Shown: piece after piece, positions 45,618-56,696 of the stretch
How the letters are laid out: each line of letters starts with the position of its first letter
Numbering within the stretch: the first letter of the stretch is position 1
Source of the DNA: Bacillus mycoides
GTDB lineage: Bacteria > Bacillota > Bacilli > Bacillales > Bacillaceae_G
NCBI RefSeq assembly: GCF_018742245.1
Contig: NZ_CP036132.1
Location: forward strand, 2,723,001-2,787,000
Direction: 5' to 3'
Length of the DNA: 64,000 bases
The notes under the pieces: generated by a model
The model's input: the letters and a program-made list of their open reading frames with translations, nothing else
Database searches by the model: none
Told to the model about the DNA's origin: nothing
Program-made: the position numbers and the translations under genes

Positions 45618-46832
45618 TTATGCTGACTTCTCCTCAATCGCCTCATCTAAAAATTTGAAATATGGAAGCAATATTCCTATTAAAGAAGTGACACATATAA
45701 TCGAACCAATTATAAAATATAACACTCTCACTCCCCACATTTCACTCAGTATTCCCCCTAATAATACCCCTAATGGCATAGCGGATCGTATGAAAAATAA
45801 CCGCACTGAAAATACTTTTCCTATCATATTATTTGGGACTGTTTGTTGGCATATCGTCGTGTTATGAACATTGAAAAATGCAATACATATACCGGCAATT
45901 ACTTCGATTACAATCGCAATAATAATACTATTATTTAAACCTAGTGAAATGTAAGTAAGGCCCCCTACGAATAATCCTCCAAGCATTAGTAGGCGACGGC
46001 TTCTATACTTCACTTTCCCAACTAACATGGAACCAACTACATAACCAAGCGGGAAACCTGCCATGAAGTAACCGTACTCAGCATATCCTGCTGAAAGTTC
46101 GTCTTTTATATAAGGAAGATTCGTAACCATCGTTACTCCTACTCCGAATTGAACGAAAGTAAGAAATACCCCGAGCCAAACGATAACTGGTTTTGTGAAA
46201 AAGTATGTAAACCCGTGAAGAAACTCTTCTAGCCACGTTTTTCGAAGTTCTTGCTTTATCCTCTTTTCTCTAATGAAAAGTAATAATCCTCCACTTATAA
46301 ATAGACAAATACACACAAAAAATAGTGTAAGCTTCATTCCAATTAAATGAATGACGATACCACCTAATACTGGCGCAAGAAACATCATAAGACGAGTCAT
46401 CCCATCTATATACGCATTTGCATCTTGAAGCTGTTCTTTACTTACAATGCTCGGTGTAATCGCTTGACTGGCGGGTGTATACAGCGGCGTAATGAGCCCT
46501 ATTATAATTTGAACAACGTAAATGTGCCATACTTCTACACTGTTAGTAACAAGCATTACTAAAGGCAGTAAGAAAACAGAGGCCCGCATCCATTGCGAAA
46601 AAATCATAATCCACTTTCGGCTCCATTTATCAATATATGGCCCGCTTATAAGTTGTAGTATGAGCGACGGGATAAAATATAGTAACCACATGCTGCTTAA
46701 TGCTGTTTTTGATCCTGTTAATTCATAAACGAGAATTGAATTACATAGCGTCCCGAAAGCGCCGCCTAATTCCGAAATCGCACTACCTATCCACATAAAA
46801 AAGAATGAACGCTTTTTCAATACACTCTTCAC
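45618..46832 (-). CDS. MFS transporter (efflux type)
   Basis: A 404-residue major-facilitator protein with about 12 hydrophobic segments; the first is FFFMWIGSAISELGGAFGTL, and the cytoplasmic loop 2-3 carries GPYIDKWSRKWIMIFSQW, the family DRxGR-like signature. It resembles the MFS_3 / macrolide-efflux subgroup. The adjacent ArsR-type regulator on the same strand may control it. The substrate is unknown. The ATG is GTG- or ATG-near with AGTGAGTTATAGTG upstream, so the start is less sure. Confidence 0.85.
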   Translation of the reverse strand: MKSVLKKRSFFFMWIGSAISELGGAFGTLCNSILVYELTGSKTALSSMWLLYFIPSLILQLISGPYIDKWSRKWIMIFSQWMRASVFLLPLVMLVTNSVEVWHIYVVQIIIGLITPLYTPASQAITPSIVSKEQLQDANAYIDGMTRLMMFLAPVLGGIVIHLIGMKLTLFFVCICLFISGGLLLFIREKRIKQELRKTWLEEFLHGFTYFFTKPVIVWLGVFLTFVQFGVGVTMVTNLPYIKDELSAGYAEYGYFMAGFPLGYVVGSMLVGKVKYRSRRLLMLGGLFVGGLTYISLGLNNSIIIAIVIEVIAGICIAFFNVHNTTICQQTVPNNMIGKVFSVRLFFIRSAMPLGVLLGGILSEMWGVRVLYFIIGSIICVTSLIGILLPYFKFLDEAIEEKSA

Positions 46833-46889
46833 TATAACTCACCAACTTTCCTATTAAATTCCTCCCTTTATGTACATTCTCGTTGTATA

Positions 46890-47933
46890 TTATCTATTCA
46901 AAAACGCTTCTAATTCTTTCGCTAAGGACTGCACTGCTTTCTTTCTCAACACATATTTTCCGTCATGAATATCTACTAACTTTGCTGAACGTAAAAGTTT
47001 CAAATGATGATGTACTGTCGATTTTCCTAATTGTAATCTTTCCGTTATTTCTTGCAGCGTACGCTCTTGTTCAAATAGTAGTTTTACAATACGCAATCTT
47101 GCCTCATCCCCGAGCGCCTTATGTTTATGAACTAAAAAATAACTCGGCTCATATGGATCTTCTGGATGTATACTTTCATTTGCGACCGGATAATGAAACA
47201 CTTTCGTATCTTCAATATCCGCTTCTATGTTCCACGGTCTGTACGTAATTTGCGGGATAAGAAGTACGTGATGAACACTTGGCTCAGGCATATATGTAAC
47301 GCCACCTGTTGCCCACTCTACAAACTCTTCCGGTTTCATCTTTTTATTCATTTCATTTTTCGCTTCATAATCTCGCTGTAGTATAGAAACAATTTCTTCT
47401 GCCTCTTTTTTAACAACACAGTCATACCACCCTGTCATAATGGCGATTAAATGCGTTTTTAGTTCGCGCACATCGACATGACATATAAACTCAATATACG
47501 TAGAGAAAAACTGATGATCATGTGTCAGTTCCTTTAGTTCATGTATTACAGATACTTCTCCGCTTGCAGCTAAACGTCTTTTCGCTTGATACGCTTCTCC
47601 TAAAAACGGTAAACATATATACTTTAAATCTTCTTCTAAAAGTGAATCGATATTTGCAATAAACTGTGATAGATCCTGAAAATCTCCCTCATACAATAAC
47701 TGAAGCAATGCTTTCCATGTATTATTTTCTTCTACAAACTGTAAATGCTCTCTCATCTCTACCGATAATGATTGTCTAATTTCTTCCCATTCGCTTTGAG
47801 ATTTTTCAAGCGTGTCGATTAACCTCTTATGAGTAATTGCCGCAATGCCAAGTGCACATTCGAAAAGTGTCGAATACCTCATTTGAACGTTGTACGTTTC
47901 CCTCTTTCTGCTCGTTACGTGAAAGACTTCCAT
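46890..47933 (-). CDS. ArsR-like regulator with large N-terminal domain (DUF5937 type)
   Basis: A 347-residue protein with its winged helix at the C-terminus: KALGDEARLRIVKLLFEQERTLQEITERLQLGKSTVHHHLKLLRSAKLV. The N-terminal 250 residues are a helical region of the kind annotated DUF5937. It lacks the cysteines of metal sensors. It probably represses the MFS gene that follows on the same strand 58 bases downstream. GGAGGGGATAAA precedes the ATG. Confidence 0.86.
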   Translation of the reverse strand: MEVFHVTSRKRETYNVQMRYSTLFECALGIAAITHKRLIDTLEKSQSEWEEIRQSLSVEMREHLQFVEENNTWKALLQLLYEGDFQDLSQFIANIDSLLEEDLKYICLPFLGEAYQAKRRLAASGEVSVIHELKELTHDHQFFSTYIEFICHVDVRELKTHLIAIMTGWYDCVVKKEAEEIVSILQRDYEAKNEMNKKMKPEEFVEWATGGVTYMPEPSVHHVLLIPQITYRPWNIEADIEDTKVFHYPVANESIHPEDPYEPSYFLVHKHKALGDEARLRIVKLLFEQERTLQEITERLQLGKSTVHHHLKLLRSAKLVDIHDGKYVLRKKAVQSLAKELEAFLNR

Positions 47934-48288
47934 TTTATCCCCTCCTTATTTGCTATGTATCGAATTCTATATTTATCGAATTATACCTTCTATTTTTTTA
48001 GAATTTTAAAACCTTCTGAAACTTTATATTGCTACAAGTTTTTAAATTTAAGCTGCAGTTAATTTTCTTGTTCAACTATGAGGCAGGTTTCTTGAAGAGA
48101 AAGGAGAATTTATTGCATTAAGAAAAATGATTTAGAAAGCATAAGTTTATTTCTACAATTACTACAACGACGCCATATTGTTCTTTTAGAAACTTCCAAA
48201 CATCAATCAGATGATATGTAGGTACGTTCCTATCCAATTTATCTAACACTTATTGTTGGTCTATCTCATAGTTAAGGAGGCTATACGA
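47934..48288. other. Intergenic region between regulator and DinB gene
   Basis: About 350 bases. On the minus strand a frame of about 35 codons ending near 48117 reads like protein (VPTYHLIDVWKFLKEQYG) but has no start or homologue I recognise. No promoter or RNA could be defined. Confidence 0.35.
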
Positions 48289-48780
48289 ATGGGTAAAAAA
48301 GAAATATTACAAAATGGGTTCAAGCAGGTTTTTTACGAAGAAGAATGGTACCCACCGATATCAGAAGCGTTAAAGAATCTTACCGCTGCACAAGCATGTT
48401 GGCAACCCGAAGGAACGGCCAGTAATACGATTTGGGAAAATGCAAACCATTTACTAACCTTTAAAGAGCGTTTACTTTCCCGCTTACATCAAGATGACAC
48501 ATTTGTTGCTCCACAAAATAATGATGACACGTTTGTCCAAGGTGGACCTAATGATGATGATGCTTGGCAACAAACAGTGAAGCAAACGCTTCAAGTACAT
48601 GATGCCTTGCAATCTTCATTAACATCCCTTCAAGAAGCAGAACTGGATCAACCAAGTCCGTCTCTACCAGTTTGGCAACAATATCTGAATATCCTTTTGC
48701 ACGATGCTTATCATACAGGACAAATTATACAACTTCGTAAACTCCAAGGTTCATGGCCATCGCATCGTTCATATTTATAA
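48289..48780 (+). CDS. DinB-family protein
   Basis: A 163-residue four-helix protein of the DinB / YfiT family: WYPPISEALKNLTAAQACWQPEG, NTIWENANHLLTFKERLL with its first metal histidine, and LLHDAYHTGQIIQLRKLQGSW with the HxxxH motif near the end. Such proteins bind a metal and often act as thiol-dependent transferases (bacillithiol S-transferases); the substrate is unknown. I chose the ATG at 48289, behind AAGGAGG. Confidence 0.87.
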   Translation: MGKKEILQNGFKQVFYEEEWYPPISEALKNLTAAQACWQPEGTASNTIWENANHLLTFKERLLSRLHQDDTFVAPQNNDDTFVQGGPNDDDAWQQTVKQTLQVHDALQSSLTSLQEAELDQPSPSLPVWQQYLNILLHDAYHTGQIIQLRKLQGSWPSHRSYL

Positions 48781-48836
48781 ACAATGGTTAAAGATGATAG
48801 ACCAGCATATGATTCTATATTTAGCAGAATAAGTAC

Positions 48837-48877
48837 AAAAAAGGCAAATGAGATTCTAACTCTCATTTACCTTTTTT
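48837..48877. terminator. Terminator after the DinB gene
   Basis: AAAAAAGGCAAATGAGA and TCTCATTTACCTTTTTT pair with one mismatch; T-run follows. Confidence 0.8.
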
Positions 48878-48908
48878 GCATGTTGGAGAAACGTCCTGCA
48901 TAGATAAA

Positions 48909-49054
48909 ATAAAACTTTAATCAGTGGGATTTTGTCCATCCCCCACTGATTATCAACCAAAACCAATCGGGCATTTCTGGGCCATTATCTCCCACCTCAC
49001 TTCCTCGCATTCGCCGAGTATTAAGGTAGGAGTCTTACCGCCCATTAATACGGG
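48909..49054. repeat. bcr1-like repeat, degenerate copy
   Basis: About 146 bases starting at ATAAAACTTTAATCAGTGGG, with a hairpin CAGTGGG / CCCCACTG, the word CCAATCGGGC, and a second damaged hairpin ATCTCCCACCT / AGGTAGGAG. The left part matches the copy at 57278 closely. It is flanked by ATAAA at 48904-48908 and 49055-49059, a five-base target duplication (TTTAT on the other strand), as described for bcr1 of the B. cereus group. The name is by memory. Confidence 0.75.
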
Positions 49055-49076
49055 ATAAAAAATTCATTCACACTTA

Positions 49077-51365
49077 TTAATTCATCTGCGCATCGTTCAA
49101 TAGCCCAATTATTTCACTCAACATTTCTTCTGTAAAAGCACCTGCGCTAAAGTTCACTAATGCTCGTAATGGCATATAGTTCAGCATAGCATCCATCATT
49201 TCAGAGGCATCACTATCCCCTTCAGTCATACTACCAAACGGACTGTCTTTTAATGCTTTTTCCATAAGCCCTTTTGCTATTGGTGCTAAAATTGGATCCG
49301 TAAATATGTCCCCAAGTAACGTATTACGATGCACTGGTTTTTGAATTATAGTCGTTGATTGAACATACATGCTATCATGTAAAACGATCTCTTTTGAAGA
49401 CTTTCCTACTAAAATTTCAAATTCACCTGTTTCAACATGCCAGTCCTTTAATTCAACATTATAATAAGCAAATGATCTTTTATTTAAAGTAAAGCTAACC
49501 GTTTTTTCTTCTCCCGGCTGCAATTCTACTTTTTCAAATCCTTTTAGCTCTTTTTCAGGACGAGTCATACTGCTTTCAACATCTTTTATATAAAGCTGAA
49601 CAATTTCTTTCCCTGCTCTACTACCAGTATTTTTCACGTTCACACTGATAGAAACAGTGTCCGTATCCGTTATCTCTTTCTTATTTATTGAAAGATTACT
49701 ATACTCAAAATTTGTATAGCTTAAACCAAAACCAAATGGGAACAACGGTTCAATATTTTTCGCATCGTAATAACGGTATCCGACGAACACACCTTCTTTG
49801 TATTCTACTTTGTCACCTTCACCAGGGAAGTTTAAGTAAGAAGGATTATCGCTTAACACTTTGGGGAATGTTTCCGCTAATTTCCCGCTTGGATTCGCAT
49901 CACCAAATAATAAATCAGCAATCGCTCCGCCTAATGCTTGTCCACCTAAATAGCCTTCAAGTATTCCTTTTACTTTACCTATCCATGGCATTTCAATTGG
50001 AGCACCGTTACTTAAAACTACAACGATATTACTTTGAACTTCAGCAATAACCTCAATTAATTGCACGTGATTTTCTGGCATCTGTAAATGTTTTCGATCA
50101 AAGCCTTCAGATTCATAACGATCTGGAAGTCCAACGAAAAGGACCGCTGTATCTGCTCGCGCTGCTATTTTTTTCGCTTCATTAACCATGCTTTCATTTA
50201 CATCATCACTGGAAATGTCATAGCCTTGGGCAAATAATATGTTCGTTTTTTCACCTGATACAGTTTCAATTTCTTCAAGAATACTTTCAAGATTTGTTGG
50301 ATTAATATGAGAGCTTCCGCCGCCTTGAAAACGTGGTTGCTTTGCAAATCCTCCAATTACTGCTACCGTTCCCTCTTTTTTCAGCGGAAGAATTGCATCT
50401 TCATTTTGTAACATAACCATACTTTCACTTGCAACTTCTCTTGCAAGCTGATGATGCGTATCCTTACTATACACAGCGTTTTCTAATTGGTTATCATAAG
50501 CTTTAAAAATAATGTCAAGAAGACGCTCTGCTGCTTGATCAAGTTTTTCTACAGATAGCTCACCACAGTTAACTGCATCAACAATTTTCTTCTCACCAAT
50601 TCCAAAGCTTGAAGGCATTTCTAACTCCAAGCCGTTCGCTAAACTTGCAACACGCTCATTTACCGCACCCCAATCAGAAACGACAAAACCTTCAAATCCC
50701 CATTCATCTTTTAAAATATCATTTAATAAATAGTTATTTTCCGAAGCGTATTCGCCATTTACCTTGTTGTAAGCGCTCATTACTGTCCAAGGCTGTGCTT
50801 CCTTAATGACATCTTCAAAGCTAGCAAGATAAATTTCACGCAATGTTCTTTCATCGACAATTGCATCTACAGACATTCTGCGATGCTCCTGATTATTAGC
50901 AGCGAAATGTTTTAATGACGTTCCAACCCCTTGACTTTGTACGCCTTTAACATGGTTTGTAGCCATTTGTGCTGATAAATATGGGTCCTCTGAAAAGTAC
51001 TCAAAGTTTCTTCCGCAAAGTGGCGAACGTTTTATATTTGCACCTGGCCCAAGGAGAACTCCTACATTTTCAGCCTGACATTCTTCTCCTAATGCAATTC
51101 CTACTTGTTTTATTAATTCTTTATTCCATGTACTCGCTAATCCTACTGCTGAAGGGAAACAAGTCGCTGGAATACTGTTATAAATCCCTAAGTGATCTGC
51201 TCCCTCTGCCTGTTTTCTAAGCCCGTGTGGTCCATCAGTTACCATAATTGAAGGAATTTCTAATCGCTCAATCCCTTTTGTATTCCAAAAGTCTAATCCA
51301 GAACATAGACTTGCCTTTTCTTCTAATGTCATTTGTGAAATGATTTTCTTAATATCTCTTTTCAT
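49077..51365 (-). CDS. Beta-glucosidase, glycoside hydrolase family 3
   Basis: A 762-residue cytoplasmic GH3 enzyme with no signal peptide. The N-terminal barrel has [10 protein letters not shown], the KHF motif at 152-154 and the nucleophile Asp231 in VVSDWGAV. The second domain ([20 protein letters not shown]) and a C-terminal fibronectin-III-like domain ([16 protein letters not shown]) follow. It should release glucose or another sugar from beta-glycosides, probably after import. Divergent from the AraC regulator, with a cre-like site upstream, which suggests CcpA repression. AGGAGGGCTATC precedes the ATG. The closing 100 residues exceed the usual GH3 length. Confidence 0.9.
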   Translation of the reverse strand: MKRDIKKIISQMTLEEKASLCSGLDFWNTKGIERLEIPSIMVTDGPHGLRKQAEGADHLGIYNSIPATCFPSAVGLASTWNKELIKQVGIALGEECQAENVGVLLGPGANIKRSPLCGRNFEYFSEDPYLSAQMATNHVKGVQSQGVGTSLKHFAANNQEHRRMSVDAIVDERTLREIYLASFEDVIKEAQPWTVMSAYNKVNGEYASENNYLLNDILKDEWGFEGFVVSDWGAVNERVASLANGLELEMPSSFGIGEKKIVDAVNCGELSVEKLDQAAERLLDIIFKAYDNQLENAVYSKDTHHQLAREVASESMVMLQNEDAILPLKKEGTVAVIGGFAKQPRFQGGGSSHINPTNLESILEEIETVSGEKTNILFAQGYDISSDDVNESMVNEAKKIAARADTAVLFVGLPDRYESEGFDRKHLQMPENHVQLIEVIAEVQSNIVVVLSNGAPIEMPWIGKVKGILEGYLGGQALGGAIADLLFGDANPSGKLAETFPKVLSDNPSYLNFPGEGDKVEYKEGVFVGYRYYDAKNIEPLFPFGFGLSYTNFEYSNLSINKKEITDTDTVSISVNVKNTGSRAGKEIVQLYIKDVESSMTRPEKELKGFEKVELQPGEEKTVSFTLNKRSFAYYNVELKDWHVETGEFEILVGKSSKEIVLHDSMYVQSTTIIQKPVHRNTLLGDIFTDPILAPIAKGLMEKALKDSPFGSMTEGDSDASEMMDAMLNYMPLRALVNFSAGAFTEEMLSEIIGLLNDAQMN

Positions 51366-51389
51366 GATAGCCCTCCTAAAAAATAATTA

Positions 51390-51403
51390 AGTAAACGCTT
51401 TCT
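51390..51403. promoter_or_regulatory. cre-like site (CcpA) before the GH3 gene
   Basis: AGTAAACGCTTTCT matches 12 of 14 positions of the cre consensus TGWAANCGNTNWCA. It lies 25-40 bases before the beta-glucosidase start. Confidence 0.55.
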
Positions 51404-51501
51404 TAATGTCATTATAGTTATTATTTTTTAGATATTATGGTATATTTTTTAGAATACTTGTAAAAATTTTAGCTGATTTTTAAAGAATAGAGGTTACAAT
51501 A

Positions 51502-52737
51502 ATGAGTTGCTCCAAACTAGAGGATTTATATTATATTTGTAAACTAATCTTTGACGTACATAAAACACCTATCTATTTTCTTAATAACAAAGGAGATTTA
51601 GTATTTGAAATCTCGTCCAATATTCAGCATAACCCTATGTATTCTTCAAAAGAGGCGATACTTAATGAACTATTTAAGGAACAGCCCCCCTTTACTTTTC
51701 CGTCATTAGAAGAGACAGCCTTTCTTGAAAATTTTTTCGCAATTAATTTGCGTTTGAACGACCAAATTAGTGGGAATATCATTGTTGGACCCGTACTTTA
51801 TTCCAGGCTATCAGAAACATCAATTAAAGGTATCGTTAATGATCTTCAACTAAAAATAGACAAAGAAGAAATGATTCGATATTATCGTTCTCTACCCGTA
51901 TTAAATAATTTGAGTTTTTTAAATATAAGTTTAGTGCTTTATTACATGCTGTATCAAAAACAGTTGAACATAGCAGATGTTCTGCAAAAAAACATGCTTG
52001 TAAAAAAGGTGGAATTTAAAATTGAACAGCCCGAAATACATATATCGGAGCAACGACAAAGTACATTAACTCATATCGATCCACTAGCTGAGAGGAAAAT
52101 ATTTGAATGTATTAAGCAAGGGAAAAAGGAGGATTTAATTAAAAATCTAAGGAGATTACCTGAATCAGGAGAGCTTGGGGTGTTATCAAAGACAAGTCAC
52201 CTGCGAAGCCAAAAAAATTCTGCCATTGCAGCTATTACACTTGCAACTAGATCTGCTATAGAAGGAGGACTTTTCCCTGAAATCGCATATACTCTTAGTG
52301 ATTTATTTATACAAAAACTCGAAGAAATACATAAAAATGAAGCCATTTCCCCTTTTTTGGAGAATGCTTTACTTGAGTTTGCAGAACGTGTCAAAAATGG
52401 GACTATAAAAAAACATTCCAAACCTATAAACGAATGCCAAAATTATATATTTACTCATCTTTATGGTGATATTACGCTAACTATCCTTGCAGAAATAGTC
52501 ACATTAAACCCTAGTTATCTATCTTCCCTTTTCAAAAAAGAAGTTGGAATTTCTCTAAATGAATATATTCAGTGTGCCAAAGTAGATGAGTCAAAAAAGT
52601 TAATGACTTATACGAGACATTCTATATCCGAAATTTCTACATTATTAAATTTTCACGACCAAAGTCATTTTACAAAGATCTTTAAAAAACATACTGGTAT
52701 TTCACCTAAACAATTTAAAAATGGATGCAACTATTAA
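51502..52737 (+). CDS. AraC-family transcriptional regulator
   Basis: A 411-residue protein. The C-terminal 100 residues form the AraC/XylS double helix-turn-helix (GDITLTILAEIVTLNPSYLSSLFKKEVG and RHSISEISTLLNFHDQSHFTKIFKKHTGISPKQFK). The N-terminal 170 residues form an uncharacterised sensor-like domain (IFDVHKTPIYFLNNKGDLVFEI, GNIIVGPVLYSRLSE), seen in B. cereus-group regulators of sugar genes. It probably controls the divergent GH3 gene and perhaps the nucleoside transporter. The ATG follows AGAGGTTACAATA. Confidence 0.87.
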   Translation: MSCSKLEDLYYICKLIFDVHKTPIYFLNNKGDLVFEISSNIQHNPMYSSKEAILNELFKEQPPFTFPSLEETAFLENFFAINLRLNDQISGNIIVGPVLYSRLSETSIKGIVNDLQLKIDKEEMIRYYRSLPVLNNLSFLNISLVLYYMLYQKQLNIADVLQKNMLVKKVEFKIEQPEIHISEQRQSTLTHIDPLAERKIFECIKQGKKEDLIKNLRRLPESGELGVLSKTSHLRSQKNSAIAAITLATRSAIEGGLFPEIAYTLSDLFIQKLEEIHKNEAISPFLENALLEFAERVKNGTIKKHSKPINECQNYIFTHLYGDITLTILAEIVTLNPSYLSSLFKKEVGISLNEYIQCAKVDESKKLMTYTRHSISEISTLLNFHDQSHFTKIFKKHTGISPKQFKNGCNY

Positions 52738-52950
52738 TTGTCCTTCGTTCTACCAATAGATTTATTTTGTTGCTTTACATTATTAATACCTATCCTTTAT
52801 ACAGCGAAAAAACATTAATTTTTAGTACATAAATTGAAATAGATTGATCCCAACATAATTTACATTCTTCATAACTTCTGATCATAATCCAAATTTGGAA
52901 GAATAGAGGCTTTTTTATATACAAATAATAAGCCTCAAGGAGTTGTTGAC

Positions 52951-54144
52951 ATGCATTTCATATTAAATATGTTAGGGATTTTTGTTGTAATATTAATCGT
53001 TTTTCTATGTTCGCCTAATAAAAAACAAATAAAATGGAGACCAATCGTTATTCTAATAATATTGGAGCTTTTTATTACGTGGTTTATGTTAGGCACCAAA
53101 TTGGGCAGTATTATCATTAATAAAATTGCGTCATTTTTCAGTTGGCTACTTTCATGTGCGAATGAAGGTATTCGATTTGCATTTCCTTCAGCTATGGAAA
53201 ATCAAACAGTTGATTTCTTCTTTAGCGCCTTACTTCCTATCATTTTTGTTATCACTTTTTTTGATATCCTTTCTTATTTTGGAGTCTTAACTTGGATTAT
53301 TGATAAAGTAGGTGCAATTATTTCAAAGATTTCTCGTTTACCAAAGTTAGAAAGCTTCTTTTCCATTCAAATGATGTTTTTAGGAAATACGGAAGCACTT
53401 GCAGTTGTTCGTGATCAATTATCTGTGTTAAAAGAAAATCGTTTATTGACTTTTGGAATTATGAGTATGAGTAGTGTCAGCGGATCCATTCTTGGTGCTT
53501 ATCTATCAATGGTTCCAGCAACATATATTTTCAGCGCTATTCCTTTAAACTGTATTAACGCATTAATTTTAGCCAATGTTTTAAATCCTATTGAAGTTAC
53601 TAAAGAAGAAGATGTTATTTATAAACCTTCAAAAAATGAAAAAAAAGATTTCTTTTCTACTATTTCTAACAGTATGTTAGTCGGAATGAATATGGTTATC
53701 GTTATTTTAGCTATGGTAATTGGATATGTAGCTTTAACAGCATGTTTAAATGGTATTTTAAGCTTTTTTGTAACAGGTTTAACAATTCAAAAAATCTTCT
53801 CTATTATCTTTAGTCCCTTTGCTTTTTTACTCGGTTTAACAGGCAAAGATGCTATGTATGTAGCTGAATTAATGGGGATAAAAATAACAACGAATGAATT
53901 TGTTGCAATGATGGATTTAAAATCAAACCTAAAGTCTTTACAACCACATACAATTGCAGTTGCCACAACATTTCTAGCTTCTTTTGCAAACTTTAGTACA
54001 GTAGGTATGATTTATGGAACTTACAATTCATTATTTGGCGGGGAAAAATCATCCATAATCGGTAAGAATGTTTGGAAGCTTCTTGTTAGCGGAATGGCTG
54101 TTTCCTTATTAAGTGCTATGCTTGTGGGGCTTTTTGTGTGGTAA
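52951..54144 (+). CDS. Concentrative nucleoside transporter (NupC type)
   Basis: A 397-residue CNT-family membrane protein: nucleoside recognition gate motifs ALLPIIFVITFFDILSYFGVL, QMMFLGNTEALAVVRDQL, MSSVSGSILGAYLSMVP, and LGLTGKDAMYVAELMGIK, FANFSTVGMIYGTYNS. It imports nucleosides with sodium or protons. AAGGAGTTGTTGAC precedes the ATG. The gene is 200 bases after the AraC regulator on the same strand. It ends in a long terminator. Confidence 0.92.
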   Translation: MHFILNMLGIFVVILIVFLCSPNKKQIKWRPIVILIILELFITWFMLGTKLGSIIINKIASFFSWLLSCANEGIRFAFPSAMENQTVDFFFSALLPIIFVITFFDILSYFGVLTWIIDKVGAIISKISRLPKLESFFSIQMMFLGNTEALAVVRDQLSVLKENRLLTFGIMSMSSVSGSILGAYLSMVPATYIFSAIPLNCINALILANVLNPIEVTKEEDVIYKPSKNEKKDFFSTISNSMLVGMNMVIVILAMVIGYVALTACLNGILSFFVTGLTIQKIFSIIFSPFAFLLGLTGKDAMYVAELMGIKITTNEFVAMMDLKSNLKSLQPHTIAVATTFLASFANFSTVGMIYGTYNSLFGGEKSSIIGKNVWKLLVSGMAVSLLSAMLVGLFVW

Positions 54145-54154
54145 ATGAATAACT

Positions 54155-54204
54155 GTAATAAGATGAAGACACTTAAACTGAATTGGGTGTCTTCATCTTA
54201 TTAC
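54155..54204. terminator. Very long hairpin terminator
   Basis: GTAATAAGATGAAGACAC and GTGTCTTCATCTTATTAC form a perfect 18-bp stem with a 14-base loop, between nupC-like gene and proA, which converge. Confidence 0.85.
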
Positions 54205-54221
54205 TTGTTCTTTTATAATTT

Positions 54222-55469
54222 TTATCTTCGAATTTGTCCATTTCCACGAATCACATATTTTGTGGAAGTCAATGCAGGTAGCCCCATTGGTCCCCTTACG
54301 TGTAGCTTTTGCGTACTGATGCCAATTTCTGCGCCGAAGCCGAATTCAGATCCATCTGTAAAACGAGTCGATGCATTATGGTAGAGTGCTGCGGCATCAA
54401 CAGATGTGAAAAACTTGCTGACATTTTCCTCGTTCTCTGTAATAATCGCTTCGGAATGCATGGATCCATACGTATTTATATGATGAATCGCTTCTTCTAC
54501 AGTGGAAACCACTTTAACTGCCAGCGTGAGAGATAAAAATTCCGTTTCCCAGTCTTCTTCCGAAGCTAATACAATAGAAGAATCAATTGTCAATGCTTTA
54601 TTATCACCACGTAGCTCCACGCCTCTTTCCTTCAAGGAAGAAAACAGCTCGCTACCAAATTGCTGCGCCCAATTCTCATGAAGTATAATCGTTTCAATTG
54701 CATTACATACAGATGGACGCTGCGTTTTTGCGTTTATAATAATATCAAATGCCATTTGTTTATCCGCTGTTTCATCAATGAAAATATGACAATTTCCCGC
54801 ACCTGTTTCAAGTACTGGAACAGATGCTTCTCTCACTACAGTATCTATTAACTGCTTCCCGCCTCTTGGGATAAGAACATCCAAGTACTCATTCAATGTA
54901 AACAACTGCTTTGCACTATCGCGCGTTGTATCTTCTATGAGCTGTACACTTTCTGAAGGCAAGCTTGTTTGTTTGAGCGCCCGGTGAATCACGCTAACGA
55001 TGGCTTTGTTAGAATGAATAGCAGAAGAACTACCACGTAGTATTACTGCGTTTCCTGTTTTTAAGCAAATTGTAGCAGCATCCACTGTTACATTCGGCCT
55101 TGCCTCGTAAATCATGCCGACAACACCAAGTGGTACTCGCATCTCCTGAATAGATAATCCATTTGGTCGTTCCCATGCACTTACACATTCTCCAACAGGA
55201 TCACGTAAATCAATTAGTTGCTTAATACCTTCAGTCATATCAATGATACGCTGTTCATTCAGCATAAGACGATCAAGAAGAGAGTCAGAAAATCCTTTTG
55301 CCTTACCTTCTTCGATATCCTGTTTGTTTTCCTCTAAAATATAAGCTGTTTCTACTATCAGCTGATCAGCAATCGCAGCAAGTGCTTCGTTTTTTTGATT
55401 TGTAGATTTAAGCACAAGTTCTCTAGCGATTTTTTTCGCTTTTTGTCCCTTTGCTAACACTTCATTCAT
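54222..55469 (-). CDS. proA: Gamma-glutamyl phosphate reductase
   Basis: It reduces gamma-glutamyl phosphate to glutamate semialdehyde with NADPH, the second step of proline synthesis. The 415-residue aldehyde-dehydrogenase-like protein shows [44 protein letters not shown], and [11 protein letters not shown] with the catalytic cysteine. I chose the ATG at 55467-55469, with AAAGGAGGAA upstream; another ATG two codons earlier is too close to the site. It is downstream of proB in the T-box-controlled operon. Confidence 0.96.
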   Translation of the reverse strand: MNEVLAKGQKAKKIARELVLKSTNQKNEALAAIADQLIVETAYILEENKQDIEEGKAKGFSDSLLDRLMLNEQRIIDMTEGIKQLIDLRDPVGECVSAWERPNGLSIQEMRVPLGVVGMIYEARPNVTVDAATICLKTGNAVILRGSSSAIHSNKAIVSVIHRALKQTSLPSESVQLIEDTTRDSAKQLFTLNEYLDVLIPRGGKQLIDTVVREASVPVLETGAGNCHIFIDETADKQMAFDIIINAKTQRPSVCNAIETIILHENWAQQFGSELFSSLKERGVELRGDNKALTIDSSIVLASEEDWETEFLSLTLAVKVVSTVEEAIHHINTYGSMHSEAIITENEENVSKFFTSVDAAALYHNASTRFTDGSEFGFGAEIGISTQKLHVRGPMGLPALTSTKYVIRGNGQIRR

Positions 55470-55592
55470 TTTCATTTCCTCCTTTTATAAAGTTAATACG
55501 TAAAAATTCGAAACCCGTTTATCTCCACCAACTAAGTGTTTCCCGCCTATGGAATTAAAGAATTTGAGCAGTGGACTCTGCCCTCTCTATTC

Positions 55593-56696
55593 TTAAAATG
55601 AAACCCAATTATCCCTATGGATAACTTCATAACTATGCCTTTCCCCTCTTGCTTGAATATCCTGGCTCTGCATACCTTTTAGATTTTTTAGTTCCTGTGC
55701 ACTATATGTGCATTGGCCTTTCCCTATTACGCGTCCCTGTTGCGTGATTACCTCCACAACTTCCCCGACTTTGAAAAATCCTGACACATTAGTAACACCA
55801 GCAGGAAGAAGACTCTTTCCATGTTGAATGATGGCAGCGGCTGCCCCGGCATCTACTTCAATTTGTCCGCTAACAAGCGAATGTAGTGCGATCCATTGCT
55901 TGTTCATCTTAATCACTTTTTGAGGAGCATTCCCTATATATGTTCCATCACCTTTGCCCTTCATAACATCTAAAAACTTCTCCTGTCCACATCCCGTTCC
56001 GATAAATACACTCACCCCAAGAGACAATGCCGTCTTTGCAGCATCGATTTTTGATTTCATACCGCCAGTCCCAAGTTTTGAGCCAGCATCTCCTGCAAGA
56101 GAAGCAATTTCTTCTGTAACCTCAGGAAGGAAATAATATTTTTTCGCATCCGCATTTTTCTGAGGATTTTTGTCATACAATCCGTTCACATCGGTAAAAA
56201 TCATGAGCATATCTGCCGACACAAGTCCGCTTACTAAAGCTGACAGCATATCATTATCTCCGAACGTCAACTCTTCTAAAGAAATGGAATCATTTTCATT
56301 GATTATAGGAAGAGCAGAACGGTTTAGTAGCTCTCCTAAAGTAGCGTAAGCGTTACTGTATTGTTCTTTTCTAGAAAAATCACTTCTCGTTAGTAAAAGT
56401 TGTGCAGTAACGATACCATATTTACGGAATTCCTCCGTGTATGCCTGCATTAATAAACTTTGTCCGACAGCGGCAGCAGCCTGTTTCCCTTTAATTGTCA
56501 CAGGCCTGCTAGGATACCCTAGAGCAGAAAAACCTGCAGCGACTGCCCCGGATGTAATTAGTAAAACTTCATGCCCTTCCTCTTTCAATCGTGCCAATGC
56601 AGCAACGTGATCTGAAAGTTGTTCTTTACAGATGCCTCCATGACTCGCTGCCAAGGAACTACTCCCAATCTTTACAACAATTCTTTGCTTTCTCAC
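55593..56696 (-). CDS. proB: Glutamate 5-kinase
   Basis: It phosphorylates glutamate to gamma-glutamyl phosphate, the first step of proline synthesis, usually feedback-inhibited by proline. The 367-residue protein has an amino-acid-kinase domain ([57 protein letters not shown]) and a C-terminal PUA domain ([25 protein letters not shown]). I chose the GTG at 56694-56696, with GGGGGAT upstream, over a TTG at 56723. ProA follows on the same strand after 120 bases. Confidence 0.96.
   Translation of the reverse strand: MRKQRIVVKIGSSSLAASHGGICKEQLSDHVAALARLKEEGHEVLLITSGAVAAGFSALGYPSRPVTIKGKQAAAAVGQSLLMQAYTEEFRKYGIVTAQLLLTRSDFSRKEQYSNAYATLGELLNRSALPIINENDSISLEELTFGDNDMLSALVSGLVSADMLMIFTDVNGLYDKNPQKNADAKKYYFLPEVTEEIASLAGDAGSKLGTGGMKSKIDAAKTALSLGVSVFIGTGCGQEKFLDVMKGKGDGTYIGNAPQKVIKMNKQWIALHSLVSGQIEVDAGAAAAIIQHGKSLLPAGVTNVSGFFKVGEVVEVITQQGRVIGKGQCTYSAQELKNLKGMQSQDIQARGERHSYEVIHRDNWVSF

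Noticed and set aside
54145..54384. 79-codon frame after the nucleoside transporter
   Set aside because: It runs through the 18-bp terminator hairpin and antisense to the end of proA.
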